Assembly (NCBI RefSeq): GCF_029201545.1
Contig: NZ_CP104007.1
Span: forward strand, 3,630,501-3,694,500
Length of the DNA: 64,000 nt
From: Devosia sp. FJ2-5-3
GTDB lineage: Bacteria > Pseudomonadota > Alphaproteobacteria > Rhizobiales > Devosiaceae
Direction: 5' to 3'
In this document: positions 8,241-15,476 of the stretch, piece by piece
Numbering within the stretch: position 1 is the first letter of the stretch
How the letters are laid out: the number at the start of each line of letters is the position of its first letter
Position numbers and translations under genes: made by a program
The notes under the pieces: model-generated
Told to the model about the DNA's origin: nothing
What the model saw: the letters and a program-made list of their open reading frames with translations, nothing else
The model's database searches: none

Positions 8241-8606
8241 TCAGGCCGCCTCGACCAGTTCGAACTTGGATTCGAGCAGATGCCGGTCGAAGGGCTTCAT
8301 CACGTAGTCGTCGGCGCCGGCCTTGAGCGCCATGGCGATGGCGCCGATATCGTTCTCGACCGTGCAGTAGACAACGCGGGGCTTCTCGCCCCCGACAAAG
8401 GCGCGCAGGAGTTTTAAGAACTCCAGACCGCTCATGATGGGCATGTTCCAGTCGAGCAGGATCGCGTCCGGCATTTCCTGCCGGCATTTCTCGAAAGCCT
8501 CCTGCCCGTCCTCGGCCTCGTCGACGATATAGTCGAGGTCTTCGAGGATGCGACGGGCCACTTTGCGCACGACGCTGGAATCGTCAACGATCAGGCAGCT
8601 GCGCAT
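8241..8606 (-). CDS. Single-domain response regulator (CheY-like receiver)
   Basis: 121 residues comprising a receiver domain only. The acidic pair D8/D9, the phospho-acceptor Asp52 in AILLDWNMPIMSGLEF, a Thr in VVYCTVEND and Lys in YVMKPFDRHLL are all present, so it should be phosphorylated normally. It has no output domain and must act by protein contact. It lies 76 bases downstream of chpT on the same strand, an arrangement found in other alphaproteobacteria, so it may exchange phosphate with the ChpT relay. It is not clearly CpdR or DivK by sequence. Confidence 0.9.
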   Translation of the reverse strand: MRSCLIVDDSSVVRKVARRILEDLDYIVDEAEDGQEAFEKCRQEMPDAILLDWNMPIMSGLEFLKLLRAFVGGEKPRVVYCTVENDIGAIAMALKAGADDYVMKPFDRHLLESKFELVEAA

Positions 8607-8682
8607 CAGGGGCTCTCCGGGCAGAATTATCCGCCCGGATCATAGGCCACAAACAATTGGGGAATGGTTAGCGCAATGCCAA

Positions 8683-9426
8683 TCATTCACTCGGGCTGGT
8701 GGTGACCGCAGCGGGGGCTTCAGGCGCAATCGCCTCGGTGGCAGGCGTTTCCACCGCGGCGTCCTTGGACTTGGGGATGGCGGTGAAGAAGAACTCGGCG
8801 TTTTCGATGCCGATATTGATCTCCATATCGGTCATGCGGGCGAGAAGGCCGGTGTAGAAGGGCTGAATGCCCCGGGCGTCCACCGAACCTTCGTCCGGCA
8901 TGCCTGAGAGCAGACCGGCCGTGCCGGCGGGAACCAGCGTCTTCTGGCGCTTTTCCGGGTCGCTCCTCGAGGTGAACTCAAACCGCTCCTCGCCGGCCGC
9001 GCCGGAGATCTTTGCGGTGACCAAGCCACCACGCGGAACCGAGCCGGCCGCGATGAGCAGCATGTTCATGAACAGCTTGGCCTTGTGCTTGGGCAGGAGA
9101 ATCAGCGGCACCTGCCAGTCGAGCTCGGCCTTTTCGATGTCGAACTGGATGCGCGCCACGCGCTCGCATTCGCGCGTGTCGATATCCGTGCCCGAGGTTG
9201 AGGATGCGCCATAGGCAAGTCGGGCGAACTCGAGCTTGGCCCGGCTCTGCTTGGCAGCGCTGGCGATGAGGTCGCGGGCCCCGTCGGCCATGTCACCCTG
9301 GTTGGGGTCGGCCAGAACCTCCAGCCCGTTGCCGATCGCGCCAATGGGGTTGATCAGGTCGTGGCAGACTCTGGAGCACAACATCGCCGCGAGATCGGTT
9401 GCCTTGAGCTCAATAATATCGGCCAT
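8683..9426 (-). CDS. chpT: Histidine phosphotransferase ChpT
   Basis: 247 residues. It resembles a histidine kinase dimerisation domain with a degenerate ATPase domain, the ChpT design. His22 in LCSRVCHDLINPIGAIGNG is the phosphorylated residue. ChpT carries phosphate from the hybrid kinase CckA to CtrA and to CpdR. The C-terminal domain lacks the ATP-binding N, G1 and G2 boxes of real kinases. The last 25 residues form an Ala/Pro/Thr-rich tail beyond the usual fold. ctrA itself lies 3 kb away, and a receiver gene follows on the same strand. Confidence 0.93.
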   Translation of the reverse strand: MADIIELKATDLAAMLCSRVCHDLINPIGAIGNGLEVLADPNQGDMADGARDLIASAAKQSRAKLEFARLAYGASSTSGTDIDTRECERVARIQFDIEKAELDWQVPLILLPKHKAKLFMNMLLIAAGSVPRGGLVTAKISGAAGEERFEFTSRSDPEKRQKTLVPAGTAGLLSGMPDEGSVDARGIQPFYTGLLARMTDMEINIGIENAEFFFTAIPKSKDAAVETPATEAIAPEAPAAVTTSPSE

Positions 9427-9497
9427 GGTGGGGTCTCCGTAGCGCCCGTGGGGCGAGAATCAATCAGTGGAACAATAGTGGGCGAGGCCTCGCCGCA

Positions 9498-9995
9498 CTA
9501 CCGGGTCGAAAGCGTTTTGGACAATGCCGGCCAATTGGCCTGCCCCTGACGGGCTGCCGCGTCGGGCGAAAGCAGGAAGGCTTCGCGGTTCGAAGCGGAA
9601 TAGAACAGGAAGAGCCGCTGCTTGAAGACGGCGTAGATCGACGGATCCGAATCCGAGACGAAACCACGCGCCATGCTCATCGCGCCATGCCCACCATATT
9701 GGGGCGCATAGGTTTCCGGAGAGCGCTTGAAGATCTCGAGATTGGCTTCATTGGCAAAATGCCAGGGCGCGCCCATCCACTCGGTTTCGAATTCCGGCAG
9801 CCCCTTAAGAGGGGCCGGATCGGTAAAATAGGACACGGTGTCCATGCCCCCGAGCGCCACGCCGGTGAGTGGGTCAGCGACGATATAGCTCACCACGGAC
9901 TGGGCATGCGCCGTCTGAACCATGGCGGCAAAGAGGCCCAATAGCGGCAGCAAGAGGGCCAGCATGGTTAAGATTTGTTTAGAGATATGCTTCAT
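9498..9995 (-). CDS. Secreted YHS-domain protein
   Basis: 165 residues starting at an ATG that opens a signal peptide (MKHISKQILTMLALLLPL, cleaved near AHAQ). The YHS-like core follows (VALGGMDTVSYFTDPAPLKG, with HFANEANLEIFKRSPETYAPQYGGH). YHS domains are small modules often tied to metal handling, but no Cys or His metal cluster is obvious beyond the family pattern. The function is unknown. It is divergent from eipA; their shared 98-base promoter region contains a perfect 16-bp palindrome. Confidence 0.8.
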   Translation of the reverse strand: MKHISKQILTMLALLLPLLGLFAAMVQTAHAQSVVSYIVADPLTGVALGGMDTVSYFTDPAPLKGLPEFETEWMGAPWHFANEANLEIFKRSPETYAPQYGGHGAMSMARGFVSDSDPSIYAVFKQRLFLFYSASNREAFLLSPDAAARQGQANWPALSKTLSTR

Positions 9996-10042
9996 TATCG
10001 CGCTCAGGATCGGCAGGTCAGCATGGGGTGAATTTGCCGCAA

Positions 10043-10058
10043 AGACCTTAAGGTCTTC
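10043..10058. promoter_or_regulatory. 16-bp perfect palindrome between YHS gene and eipA (candidate operator)
   Basis: AAGACCTTAAGGTCTT is self-complementary over all 16 bases. It lies 48 bases from the YHS gene start and 36 bases from the eipA start, a good position for a dimeric repressor or activator controlling both. The binding protein is unknown. Its centre contains one TTAA, a CtrA half-site. Confidence 0.45.
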
Positions 10059-10093
10059 GTAACCGCCGCGATCGTCGCCGTTGGGAGAAATCA

Positions 10094-10663
10094 ATGCTGA
10101 AGCGTCTGGCTCGGATAGCTACCCTGATAATCGCCTTTGCCCTGCCGGCTGCCCCGGCGCTGGCGCAAGGATCGCTCAGCGATACCTATTCGGGCGAGGA
10201 ACTGGTCGAAAGCGGCCGCGAGTTTTTTGGCTCTGCCGCACAGGGGCTTGCCTCGCTGGTCGAGCGCGCCGTCAGCCAGTTTGGCCTGCCCAACGGATAT
10301 GTCTTGGGCGAAGAGGCCGGCGGGGCGCTGATCATCGGCGCCAAATATGGCGAGGGCACCCTCTACACCCGCAATGCCGGCCAATACTCCCTCTTCTGGC
10401 AGGGTCCGAGCATCGGCTTCGACGTCGGCGGCGACGGCTCGAAGGTGATGATGCTGGTCTACAACCTCAACACCATCCAGGAAATTCTGGGACGCTATCC
10501 GGGCGTCGATGGCTCCGCCTATGTCATGGGCGGACTGGGGATGACCGTGGTCAAGCGCGGCAATGTGGTCGTCGTGCCGATCCGCTCCGGCGTCGGCGCG
10601 CGGCTGGGCATCAATGTGGGGTATCTGAACTTCACCAACGAGCCTACATGGAACCCCTTCTGA
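10094..10663 (+). CDS. eipA: Envelope integrity protein EipA (DUF1134)
   Basis: 189 residues with a signal peptide (MLKRLARIATLIIAFALPAA, cleaved near ALAQ) and a single DUF1134 beta-barrel domain (LPNGYVLGEEAGGALIIGAK, SIGFDVGGDGSKVMMLVYNL, GGLGMTVVKRGNVVVVPIRS). In Brucella the homologue EipA is a periplasmic protein needed for envelope stress resistance and virulence, and its gene is linked to CtrA control. A GGGAGA ribosome site precedes the ATG. The family assignment is strong; the cellular role is transferred from Brucella. Confidence 0.85.
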   Translation: MLKRLARIATLIIAFALPAAPALAQGSLSDTYSGEELVESGREFFGSAAQGLASLVERAVSQFGLPNGYVLGEEAGGALIIGAKYGEGTLYTRNAGQYSLFWQGPSIGFDVGGDGSKVMMLVYNLNTIQEILGRYPGVDGSAYVMGGLGMTVVKRGNVVVVPIRSGVGARLGINVGYLNFTNEPTWNPF

Positions 10664-10844
10664 TCGGGCTCATTGCCCTGAAGTCCTGCACGGCCGGGCA
10701 ATCGCTCCGGCTTTGTCGTGACGGGCCCCCATAAAGTGGGTTAGGGTCCGGGACTGGCGGGACCCGCCAGACGGGCCCAGCGTCGCCGAAAACAGGATCT
10801 AGCCTTGCGGGCGAACCCTGCGGCTGCGGTTGGAGTATTGCGTG

Positions 10845-11801
10845 ATGCTGATCGAGAACCTGATGTATTTTGCCCTGGGCGTGCTTGCGGCAGGCCTGGT
10901 TTCGCTCATCATCATGCCGGCGGTCTGGAAGCGGGCGGTGCGGCTGACCAAGCGCCGGATCGAGGCGGCAACACCGATCACCCTCGCCGAATTCCGCGCC
11001 GACAAGGACCAGCTCCGCGCCGAATTCGCCCTGACCACGCGTCGGCTGGAGATGAATGTCGAAGCCCTGCGCCAGCGCCTCGCCGAGCAGGTGAGCGAAG
11101 CCAGCCAGAAAAGCACCGACCTCGGCGCCTTGCAGATCGAGCGGGAAAAGCACCTCGGCATCGTCCAGGAGTTCGAAAAACGCGAAGTCGACCTGCGCGC
11201 CCGGATCGTCGAACTGGAAAAAGAGACCACCGACCTCGCCCAACGCCTGCGGATGCGCGAGCGGGAGGCCGAGACGCGCCAGGCCGAGATCGAGCAATTG
11301 CGCGCCGGCAGAACCGGCGAACCGAACTTTCCGACAGAACCCGAACAGCTCGAGGACGCCGAAGCGCGGATGGCCAGCGCTGAAGACCAGCTCAATGCCC
11401 TCCTCGCGGAGACGGCAGGCCCGGCCAGGGACGGCAATGGAGAGACCGGCGAACAATTGCTGGCCGACCGGCTAGGCCTCGAGGACGAGGTGGAAAAGCT
11501 GCGCGTCAGCGTCATGGACGTGCAATCGGCCATTCTGTCCGACTGGGACAGCGACCGGCTCGATCGCAGCGCCCTGCGGTCCCGGCTGAATGATATCGCC
11601 ACAAGCGTCAGCCGGCTGGTCTACGCCCCTGAGCCGCAGACCGCATCCACCCCGCGCGAAGAGGAAAGCCTTTTTGCCCGCGTGCAGCGCTTCGCCGATG
11701 ACGGCGAAAGCGAGGATGTGATCGAGCACCAGCCGGCACAGCCCCGCGGCGGCACCCTCGCCGACCGGCTGGCCGCAGTTCGCGAAATCCAGGGCCGCTG
11801 A
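10845..11801 (+). CDS. Membrane-anchored coiled-coil protein of unknown function
   Basis: 318 residues. One N-terminal membrane helix (NLMYFALGVLAAGLVSLIIM) is followed by a basic stretch (KRAVRLTKRRIE), so the rest is probably cytoplasmic. Residues 40-180 are a long coiled coil rich in Glu, Arg, Gln and Leu. A less regular, acidic C-terminal part ends in RGGTLADRLAAVREIQGR. I recognise the N-terminus as a conserved hypothetical family of Hyphomicrobiales without a known role. The start could also be a GTG one codon earlier or a TTG at 10830; the ATG is kept because the TTGGAG ribosome site overlaps that TTG. Confidence 0.75.
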   Translation: MLIENLMYFALGVLAAGLVSLIIMPAVWKRAVRLTKRRIEAATPITLAEFRADKDQLRAEFALTTRRLEMNVEALRQRLAEQVSEASQKSTDLGALQIEREKHLGIVQEFEKREVDLRARIVELEKETTDLAQRLRMREREAETRQAEIEQLRAGRTGEPNFPTEPEQLEDAEARMASAEDQLNALLAETAGPARDGNGETGEQLLADRLGLEDEVEKLRVSVMDVQSAILSDWDSDRLDRSALRSRLNDIATSVSRLVYAPEPQTASTPREEESLFARVQRFADDGESEDVIEHQPAQPRGGTLADRLAAVREIQGR

Positions 11802-11809
11802 GGGCCGGC

Positions 11810-11916
11810 TCTAGAGCAATTCACCGCGTCGTTGACGCGCTGGAAACGCTCTAAGTCCTTGTTTATCGCGCTCCCGAATCGGAAAAGCGGTGTCCACTTT
11901 TCCTGGAAACGCTCTA
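11810..11916. repeat. CTAG-ended intergenic repeat, copy 1
   Basis: About 107 bases starting and ending with CTAGAGC/GCTCTAG, with internal blocks ACCGCGTCGTTGACGCG, GGAAAAG and GTGTCCACTTTTCCTGGAAA shared with the copy at 13294-13396. GGAAAAG..CTTTTCC and other internal inverted repeats suggest a folded transcript. It lies between two convergent genes and may act as a terminator. Its right end provides the TAG stop codon of the gene at 11914. Confidence 0.75.
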
Positions 11917-12267
11917 GCGGCGGCCAATCTCGATGGTCCGAACCAGTTCGCCCGTGCCCGCATCGAAGATGACCAGGCTGACGCTGCCACCCACGCTATA
12001 GGTCACCTGGATAGTGCCATCGCTCGATAGCGCGGAAACCACTTCGGCCCCATCGGGAACCAGAACCGCGGCAGTTTGTGGCGGGGGCGGACTATCGCGG
12101 TTGAGCCGATAGACAAGCGCGAAGCCAACGGCCATAAAGCCGAGCAACATGATGCCGATCGAAAATCCGAAGGATCGGCGCGCCTTTCCAAAAGCGGCAG
12201 CGGCCTCGGGCGAGATTTTTGCATCTCCCGGGTTGACGTTGTTGCCGGACTTTTCAGGATCACTCAT
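11914..12267 (-). CDS. Small membrane protein (DUF6476-like)
   Basis: 117 residues. A hydrophilic N-terminus (MSDPEKSGNN) leads to a membrane helix near residues 38-58 (SFGFSIGIMLLGFMAVGFAL), then VYRLNRDSPPPP and a C-terminal domain with beta-strand character (VVSALSSDGTIQVTYSVGGS). The length and layout resemble DUF6476 proteins of Hyphomicrobiales; the function is unknown. Its ATG overlaps the ATG of the divergent rluD-family gene by two bases (CATG at 12265-12268). No good ribosome site is seen upstream, so the exact start is uncertain. Confidence 0.65.
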   Translation of the reverse strand: MSDPEKSGNNVNPGDAKISPEAAAAFGKARRSFGFSIGIMLLGFMAVGFALVYRLNRDSPPPPQTAAVLVPDGAEVVSALSSDGTIQVTYSVGGSVSLVIFDAGTGELVRTIEIGRR

Positions 12268-13297
12268 GGCAGAAGACACCGATTTCGAATTCGAGGGCGA
12301 GCCGGTCGAGGTAGTCGTCGATGAAATCAATGCCGGGGGCCGGCTCGATGCCGTCCTCGCCAAGGAGCACGATGTGCTCAGCCGTAGCCGGATCAAGGAT
12401 CTCATCCTCGGCGGCGCCGTTTCCATCGACGGCAAGACCGTCAGCGAACCCAATTATCGTCTGAAGACGGGCGAGACAATCGTCCTTCTTGCCCCACCCC
12501 CTGAAGATCCCGAGCCGCAGGCCCAGGATATTCCGCTCGATATCCTCTATGAGGACGATGACCTTATCGTCATCAACAAGCCGGTGGGCATGGTTGTTCA
12601 TCCCGCGCCGGGCTCGCCTGACGGCACGCTGGTCAATGCGCTGATCTTTCACTGCGGGGATAGCCTGAAGGGCATTGGCGGGGTCAAGCGCCCGGGCATC
12701 GTGCACCGTCTGGACCGCGACACCTCCGGCGTGATGGTGGCCGCCAAGACCGAGGCTGCCCACAAGCATCTGTCCGCACAGTTCGCCGACCACGGGCGGA
12801 CCGGCCCGCTGCATCGCGCCTATACCGCCTTTGCCTGGGGCATGACCAATAGCGGCGTCGGCACGGTGGAAGTGCCGCTGGGCCGCGACCCGGCCAATCG
12901 CCTCAAACAGGCGGTGCGCAAGGATGGCCGCGAGGCGATCACGCACTATGCGGTGGAAGCGCGCTTTGGTGATGTGGGCTGGGACATAACCCGCATCCAG
13001 TGCCAGCTCGAAACCGGTCGTACGCACCAGATCCGCGTGCACATGGTCTATATCGGCCATCCCCTCGTCGCCGACCCGGTCTATGCTTCGGGCTACGCAA
13101 CCAAGATCAACAAACTGCCCGAAGATCTGGCGGGGATCGTTCGGGGCCTTGGCAGGCAGGCCCTTCATGCGGCGGAACTGGGATTTGAGCACCCGACCAC
13201 CGGCGAAGAGATGATGTTCGAAGCCGAACTCCCGGACGATCTGGCAGCGCTTGAAGACGCGCTCGAGCCCTATAACCGCGCCATTGCCCGGCACTAG
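12266..13297 (+). CDS. rluD: RluD-family ribosomal RNA pseudouridine synthase
   Basis: 343 residues: an N-terminal S4 RNA-binding domain (RLDAVLAKEHDVLSRSRIKD, residues about 25-80) and a RluA-type catalytic domain. The catalytic Asp lies in GIVHRLDRDTSGVMVAAKT, and LETGRTHQIRVHM and GHPLVADPVY are also conserved. It isomerises uridines in 23S rRNA (helix 69 for true RluD). It was chosen over RluA/RluC because of the S4 domain and length, but RluC-type specificity cannot be excluded. An AGGA site lies 8 bases before the ATG. The stop codon comes from the adjoining repeat. Confidence 0.85.
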   Translation: MAEDTDFEFEGEPVEVVVDEINAGGRLDAVLAKEHDVLSRSRIKDLILGGAVSIDGKTVSEPNYRLKTGETIVLLAPPPEDPEPQAQDIPLDILYEDDDLIVINKPVGMVVHPAPGSPDGTLVNALIFHCGDSLKGIGGVKRPGIVHRLDRDTSGVMVAAKTEAAHKHLSAQFADHGRTGPLHRAYTAFAWGMTNSGVGTVEVPLGRDPANRLKQAVRKDGREAITHYAVEARFGDVGWDITRIQCQLETGRTHQIRVHMVYIGHPLVADPVYASGYATKINKLPEDLAGIVRGLGRQALHAAELGFEHPTTGEEMMFEAELPDDLAALEDALEPYNRAIARH

Positions 13298-13396
13298 AGC
13301 ATTGCACCGCGTCGTTGACGCGATGAAATCACTCTATGTCCCTGTCGCGTTTCCGAACCGGAAAAGTGGTGTCCACTTTTCCTGGAAACGCTCTAG
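13294..13396. repeat. CTAG-ended intergenic repeat, copy 2
   Basis: 103 bases closely related to the copy at 11810-11916: it begins with CTAGAGC, contains ACCGCGTCGTTGACGCG, an inverted pair TTTCCG..CGGAAA and GTGTCCACTTTTCCTGGAAA, and ends with GCTCTAG. The first CTAG contributes the TAG stop of the rluD-family gene. Elements like this are widespread between genes in Hyphomicrobiales and probably spread as non-coding palindromes. Confidence 0.75.
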
Positions 13397-13483
13397 CACC
13401 GGACTCACCCAAGGGTGAACGAACCAAACAGGGTCGGGCTGCGTAATGTTTATGTAACTGAACGTCGGAACATTATGGCGAAG

Positions 13484-13508
13484 GGAACTCTCTCCAATTT
13501 GTAACGTT
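13484..13508 (+). promoter_or_regulatory. EcfG-type promoter upstream of rpoH
   Basis: GGAAC (13484-13488) and CGTT (13505-13508) are separated by 16 bases, an exact match to the EcfG promoter consensus of alphaproteobacteria. It lies about 133 bases before the rpoH ATG and points toward it. EcfG (RpoE2) control of an rpoH gene is known in Sinorhizobium. Confidence 0.7.
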
Positions 13509-13522
13509 GGATAGAGCTTAGC

Positions 13523-13552
13523 CTCTTAAATTCGACAAAGTGACCCCTATAT
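13523..13552 (+). promoter_or_regulatory. Sigma32-like (heat-shock) promoter upstream of rpoH
   Basis: CTCTTAAA at 13523-13530 differs at one position from the sigma32 -35 pattern CNCTTGAA. After a 14-base spacer comes CCCTATAT (13545-13552), close to the -10 pattern CCCCATNT. This would allow autoregulation of rpoH downstream of the EcfG-type promoter. The match is imperfect. Confidence 0.45.
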
Positions 13553-13640
13553 ATGGCGGTACATTCGAACACTGTGCCAGATTGGACAGGTTCGGAGTTC
13601 CGCCCGTGCAATGCGGGGGATGCTGAAAGGGGGTGCGTCC

Positions 13641-14507
13641 ATGGCCCAAACAAATCTGCCCGTTCTCTCCGCCGAAGGCGGCTTGTCGCGTTATCTGCAG
13701 GAAATCCGGAAGTTTCCCATGCTGGAAGCGGACGAAGAGTACATGCTGGCAAAGCGCTACAAGGAACATGAAGATCCAGGCGCCGCCCAAAAACTCATTA
13801 CCAGCCATCTGCGTCTCGTGGCCAAGATCGCCATGGGCTATCGCGGCTATGGCCTGCCGATTTCCGAGGTGATCTCGGAAGGCAATGTCGGCCTCATGCA
13901 TGCGGTCAAGCGCTTCGAGCCGGAAAAGGGTTTCCGTCTCGCGACCTATGCGATGTGGTGGATCCGTGCCGCCATCCAGGAATATGTGCTGCGCTCGTGG
14001 AGCCTCGTGAAAATCGGGACTACCGCGGCGCAAAAGCGTCTGTTCTTCAACCTGCGCAAGGTGAAGGGGCAGATCGCCGCCCTCGAAGAGGGGAGCCTGC
14101 ACCCGGACCAGGTCAAGCAGATCGCCACCACGCTCAAGGTTACCGAGCAGGATGTGGTGCAGATGAATGCGCGCCTTTCCGGAGACGCTTCGCTCAACTC
14201 GCCCATGCGGGCGGACGAGGGATCGTCGGAATGGCAGGATTGGCTGGTAGACGACACGCCTGACGCCGAAACCACTCTGGGCGAGAGCCAGGAATTCGAC
14301 GAGCGCATGGGCCTTCTTACCCAGGCCATGGATGTGCTCAATGAGCGCGAGCGCGCCATTTTCCAGGCACGGCGACTGCAGGAGAACCCGTCGACACTCG
14401 AAGAGCTGGCGCAGCAATATGACGTTAGCCGCGAGCGTATCCGGCAGATCGAGGTCCGCGCCTTCGAAAAGGTGCAAGAGGCTGTGCGCGAGGCTGCGCA
14501 CACCTAG
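13641..14507 (+). CDS. rpoH: Heat-shock sigma factor RpoH (sigma32)
   Basis: 288 residues. Region 2 is visible in LVAKIAMGYRGYGLPISEVI and GFRLATYAMWWIRAAIQEYV, and the RpoH-specific box is QKRLFFNLRK. Region 4 has the helix-turn-helix TLEELAQQYDVSRERIRQIE. It directs transcription of chaperone and protease genes after heat or unfolding stress. The ATG at 13641 is preceded by AAAGGGGG at 7 bases; an ATG at 13611 in the same frame lacks a ribosome site. Two stress-type promoters lie upstream. Many Hyphomicrobiales carry two rpoH copies, and I cannot tell which one this is. Confidence 0.96.
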   Translation: MAQTNLPVLSAEGGLSRYLQEIRKFPMLEADEEYMLAKRYKEHEDPGAAQKLITSHLRLVAKIAMGYRGYGLPISEVISEGNVGLMHAVKRFEPEKGFRLATYAMWWIRAAIQEYVLRSWSLVKIGTTAAQKRLFFNLRKVKGQIAALEEGSLHPDQVKQIATTLKVTEQDVVQMNARLSGDASLNSPMRADEGSSEWQDWLVDDTPDAETTLGESQEFDERMGLLTQAMDVLNERERAIFQARRLQENPSTLEELAQQYDVSRERIRQIEVRAFEKVQEAVREAAHT

Positions 14508-14547
14508 TCCTTGTTAGGTCGCGTTCCAGGCGGCAAATGAGATCGAG

Positions 14548-14581
14548 GCCCCCGTGTCCAGAATGGCGCGGGGGCTTTTTT
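14548..14581 (+). terminator. Rho-independent terminator after rpoH
   Basis: GCCCCCG (14548-14554) pairs with CGGGGGC (14569-14575), followed by six T. It separates rpoH from the convergent thiamine pyrophosphokinase gene. Confidence 0.88.
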
Positions 14582-14597
14582 ATGCGGCGGCGAGAAA

Positions 14598-15287
14598 TTA
14601 CACCGCCATAAGATCCCAGAGGCGCTCGCGCCCTAGGATCAAGAGCCAGGGCGTGGCATCGGCGGGGACGATCTCGACCATACCGCCGGTTCCTTCATTG
14701 GAGGTGCCGAGCAGGCCACCCGGCTCGAGCAGAAGATCGTCCATCGGATAAAAAAGTCCGCTTGAGGACCGGAAGCGGATCGGCACCAGCGGGTGTATGG
14801 AAACACGCTCCCGTTCCGCCGCCGAGAACCGGACTGGCCCGGTGGCCGCCAGGGCCACATCCACTTCGTCGATCAGCATCAGCCGACGCATCGGCGCATA
14901 TTGCAGGACGGCGCTCAGGGCCGCTAGCGTATGGTCGAGGCGCTTGCCCGTCATGCCCAGCGCCAGGGTGATGGGAGCGCTGGTGGAATAGAGCGCCTTC
15001 TGGAAATCGGTGGTGATCTGCTCGGGAATGTGGAGCACGCGGGTGCGCGCTTCCCAGCCGGCGCGATCGCGCACCGAATCAAGATCGCCGATGATCGCCT
15101 CGGGGACGAGGCCGGCATCGCCGATGATATCGGCGCCGCCATCGGCACCGACGAGGGCGACATGTCGCGCCGCAAGTTCGCGCAAAAGGGCGGGATCCAC
15201 GGCGCCGCCGCCAACAATGGCGAGGGGGCGATCGAAGGCGAGTGGCACGTCGGCCGCTGCGCCCGGGCTAGGGTCTTGCACTGTCAA
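14598..15287 (-). CDS. thiN: Thiamine pyrophosphokinase
   Basis: 229 residues. It transfers pyrophosphate from ATP to thiamine, making the active cofactor directly. The IIGDLDSV motif, the acidic ALVGADGGADIIGDAG segment before it, TTDFQKAL and LALGMTGKRLDHTLAAL are hallmarks of the ThiN/TPK family, followed by a C-terminal beta domain. The first in-frame start is a TTG with a weak GAGAG site; a GTG two codons on is also possible. The gene is divergent from the riboswitch-controlled thiBPQ operon, so imported thiamine can be converted at once. Confidence 0.92.
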   Translation of the reverse strand: MTVQDPSPGAAADVPLAFDRPLAIVGGGAVDPALLRELAARHVALVGADGGADIIGDAGLVPEAIIGDLDSVRDRAGWEARTRVLHIPEQITTDFQKALYSTSAPITLALGMTGKRLDHTLAALSAVLQYAPMRRLMLIDEVDVALAATGPVRFSAAERERVSIHPLVPIRFRSSSGLFYPMDDLLLEPGGLLGTSNEGTGGMVEIVPADATPWLLILGRERLWDLMAV

Positions 15288-15312
15288 TGATCTCTCACTA
15301 AGGTCCGCATCG

Positions 15313-15398
15313 TCTCGCTGGGGTGTTCCGGTTGCTGCCGGAGCTGAGAGTTACCCATTGAACCTGAACCAGGTCATGCTGGCGGAGGAAGTTCGAGA
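15313..15398 (+). ncRNA. TPP riboswitch (THI element)
   Basis: The conserved core is easy to read: CTGGGGTG, then GAGCTGAGAG, TTACCC, TTGAACCTGAACCAGGT and GGCGGAGGAAG. The closing P1 stem is TCTCG (15313-15317) with CGAGA (15394-15398). It binds thiamine pyrophosphate and controls the downstream thiBPQ genes. TPP riboswitches before thiBPQ are standard. Confidence 0.95.
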
Positions 15399-15437
15399 TG
15401 GCAAGGGCGCCGTTTCGCGTCCTCACCATTGACACAA

Positions 15438-15468
15438 CCCTTCTCACATGACCGCAACCTTTGAAGGG
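15438..15468 (+). promoter_or_regulatory. Expression platform: sequestered ribosome site of thiB
   Basis: CCCTTC (15438-15443) can pair with GAAGGG (15463-15468), which is the Shine-Dalgarno of thiB 8 bases before its ATG. No T-rich terminator is seen between riboswitch and gene, so control of translation initiation is the likely mechanism. The pairing is seen in sequence; the switching is inferred. Confidence 0.5.
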
Positions 15469-15476
15469 ATGATCGC

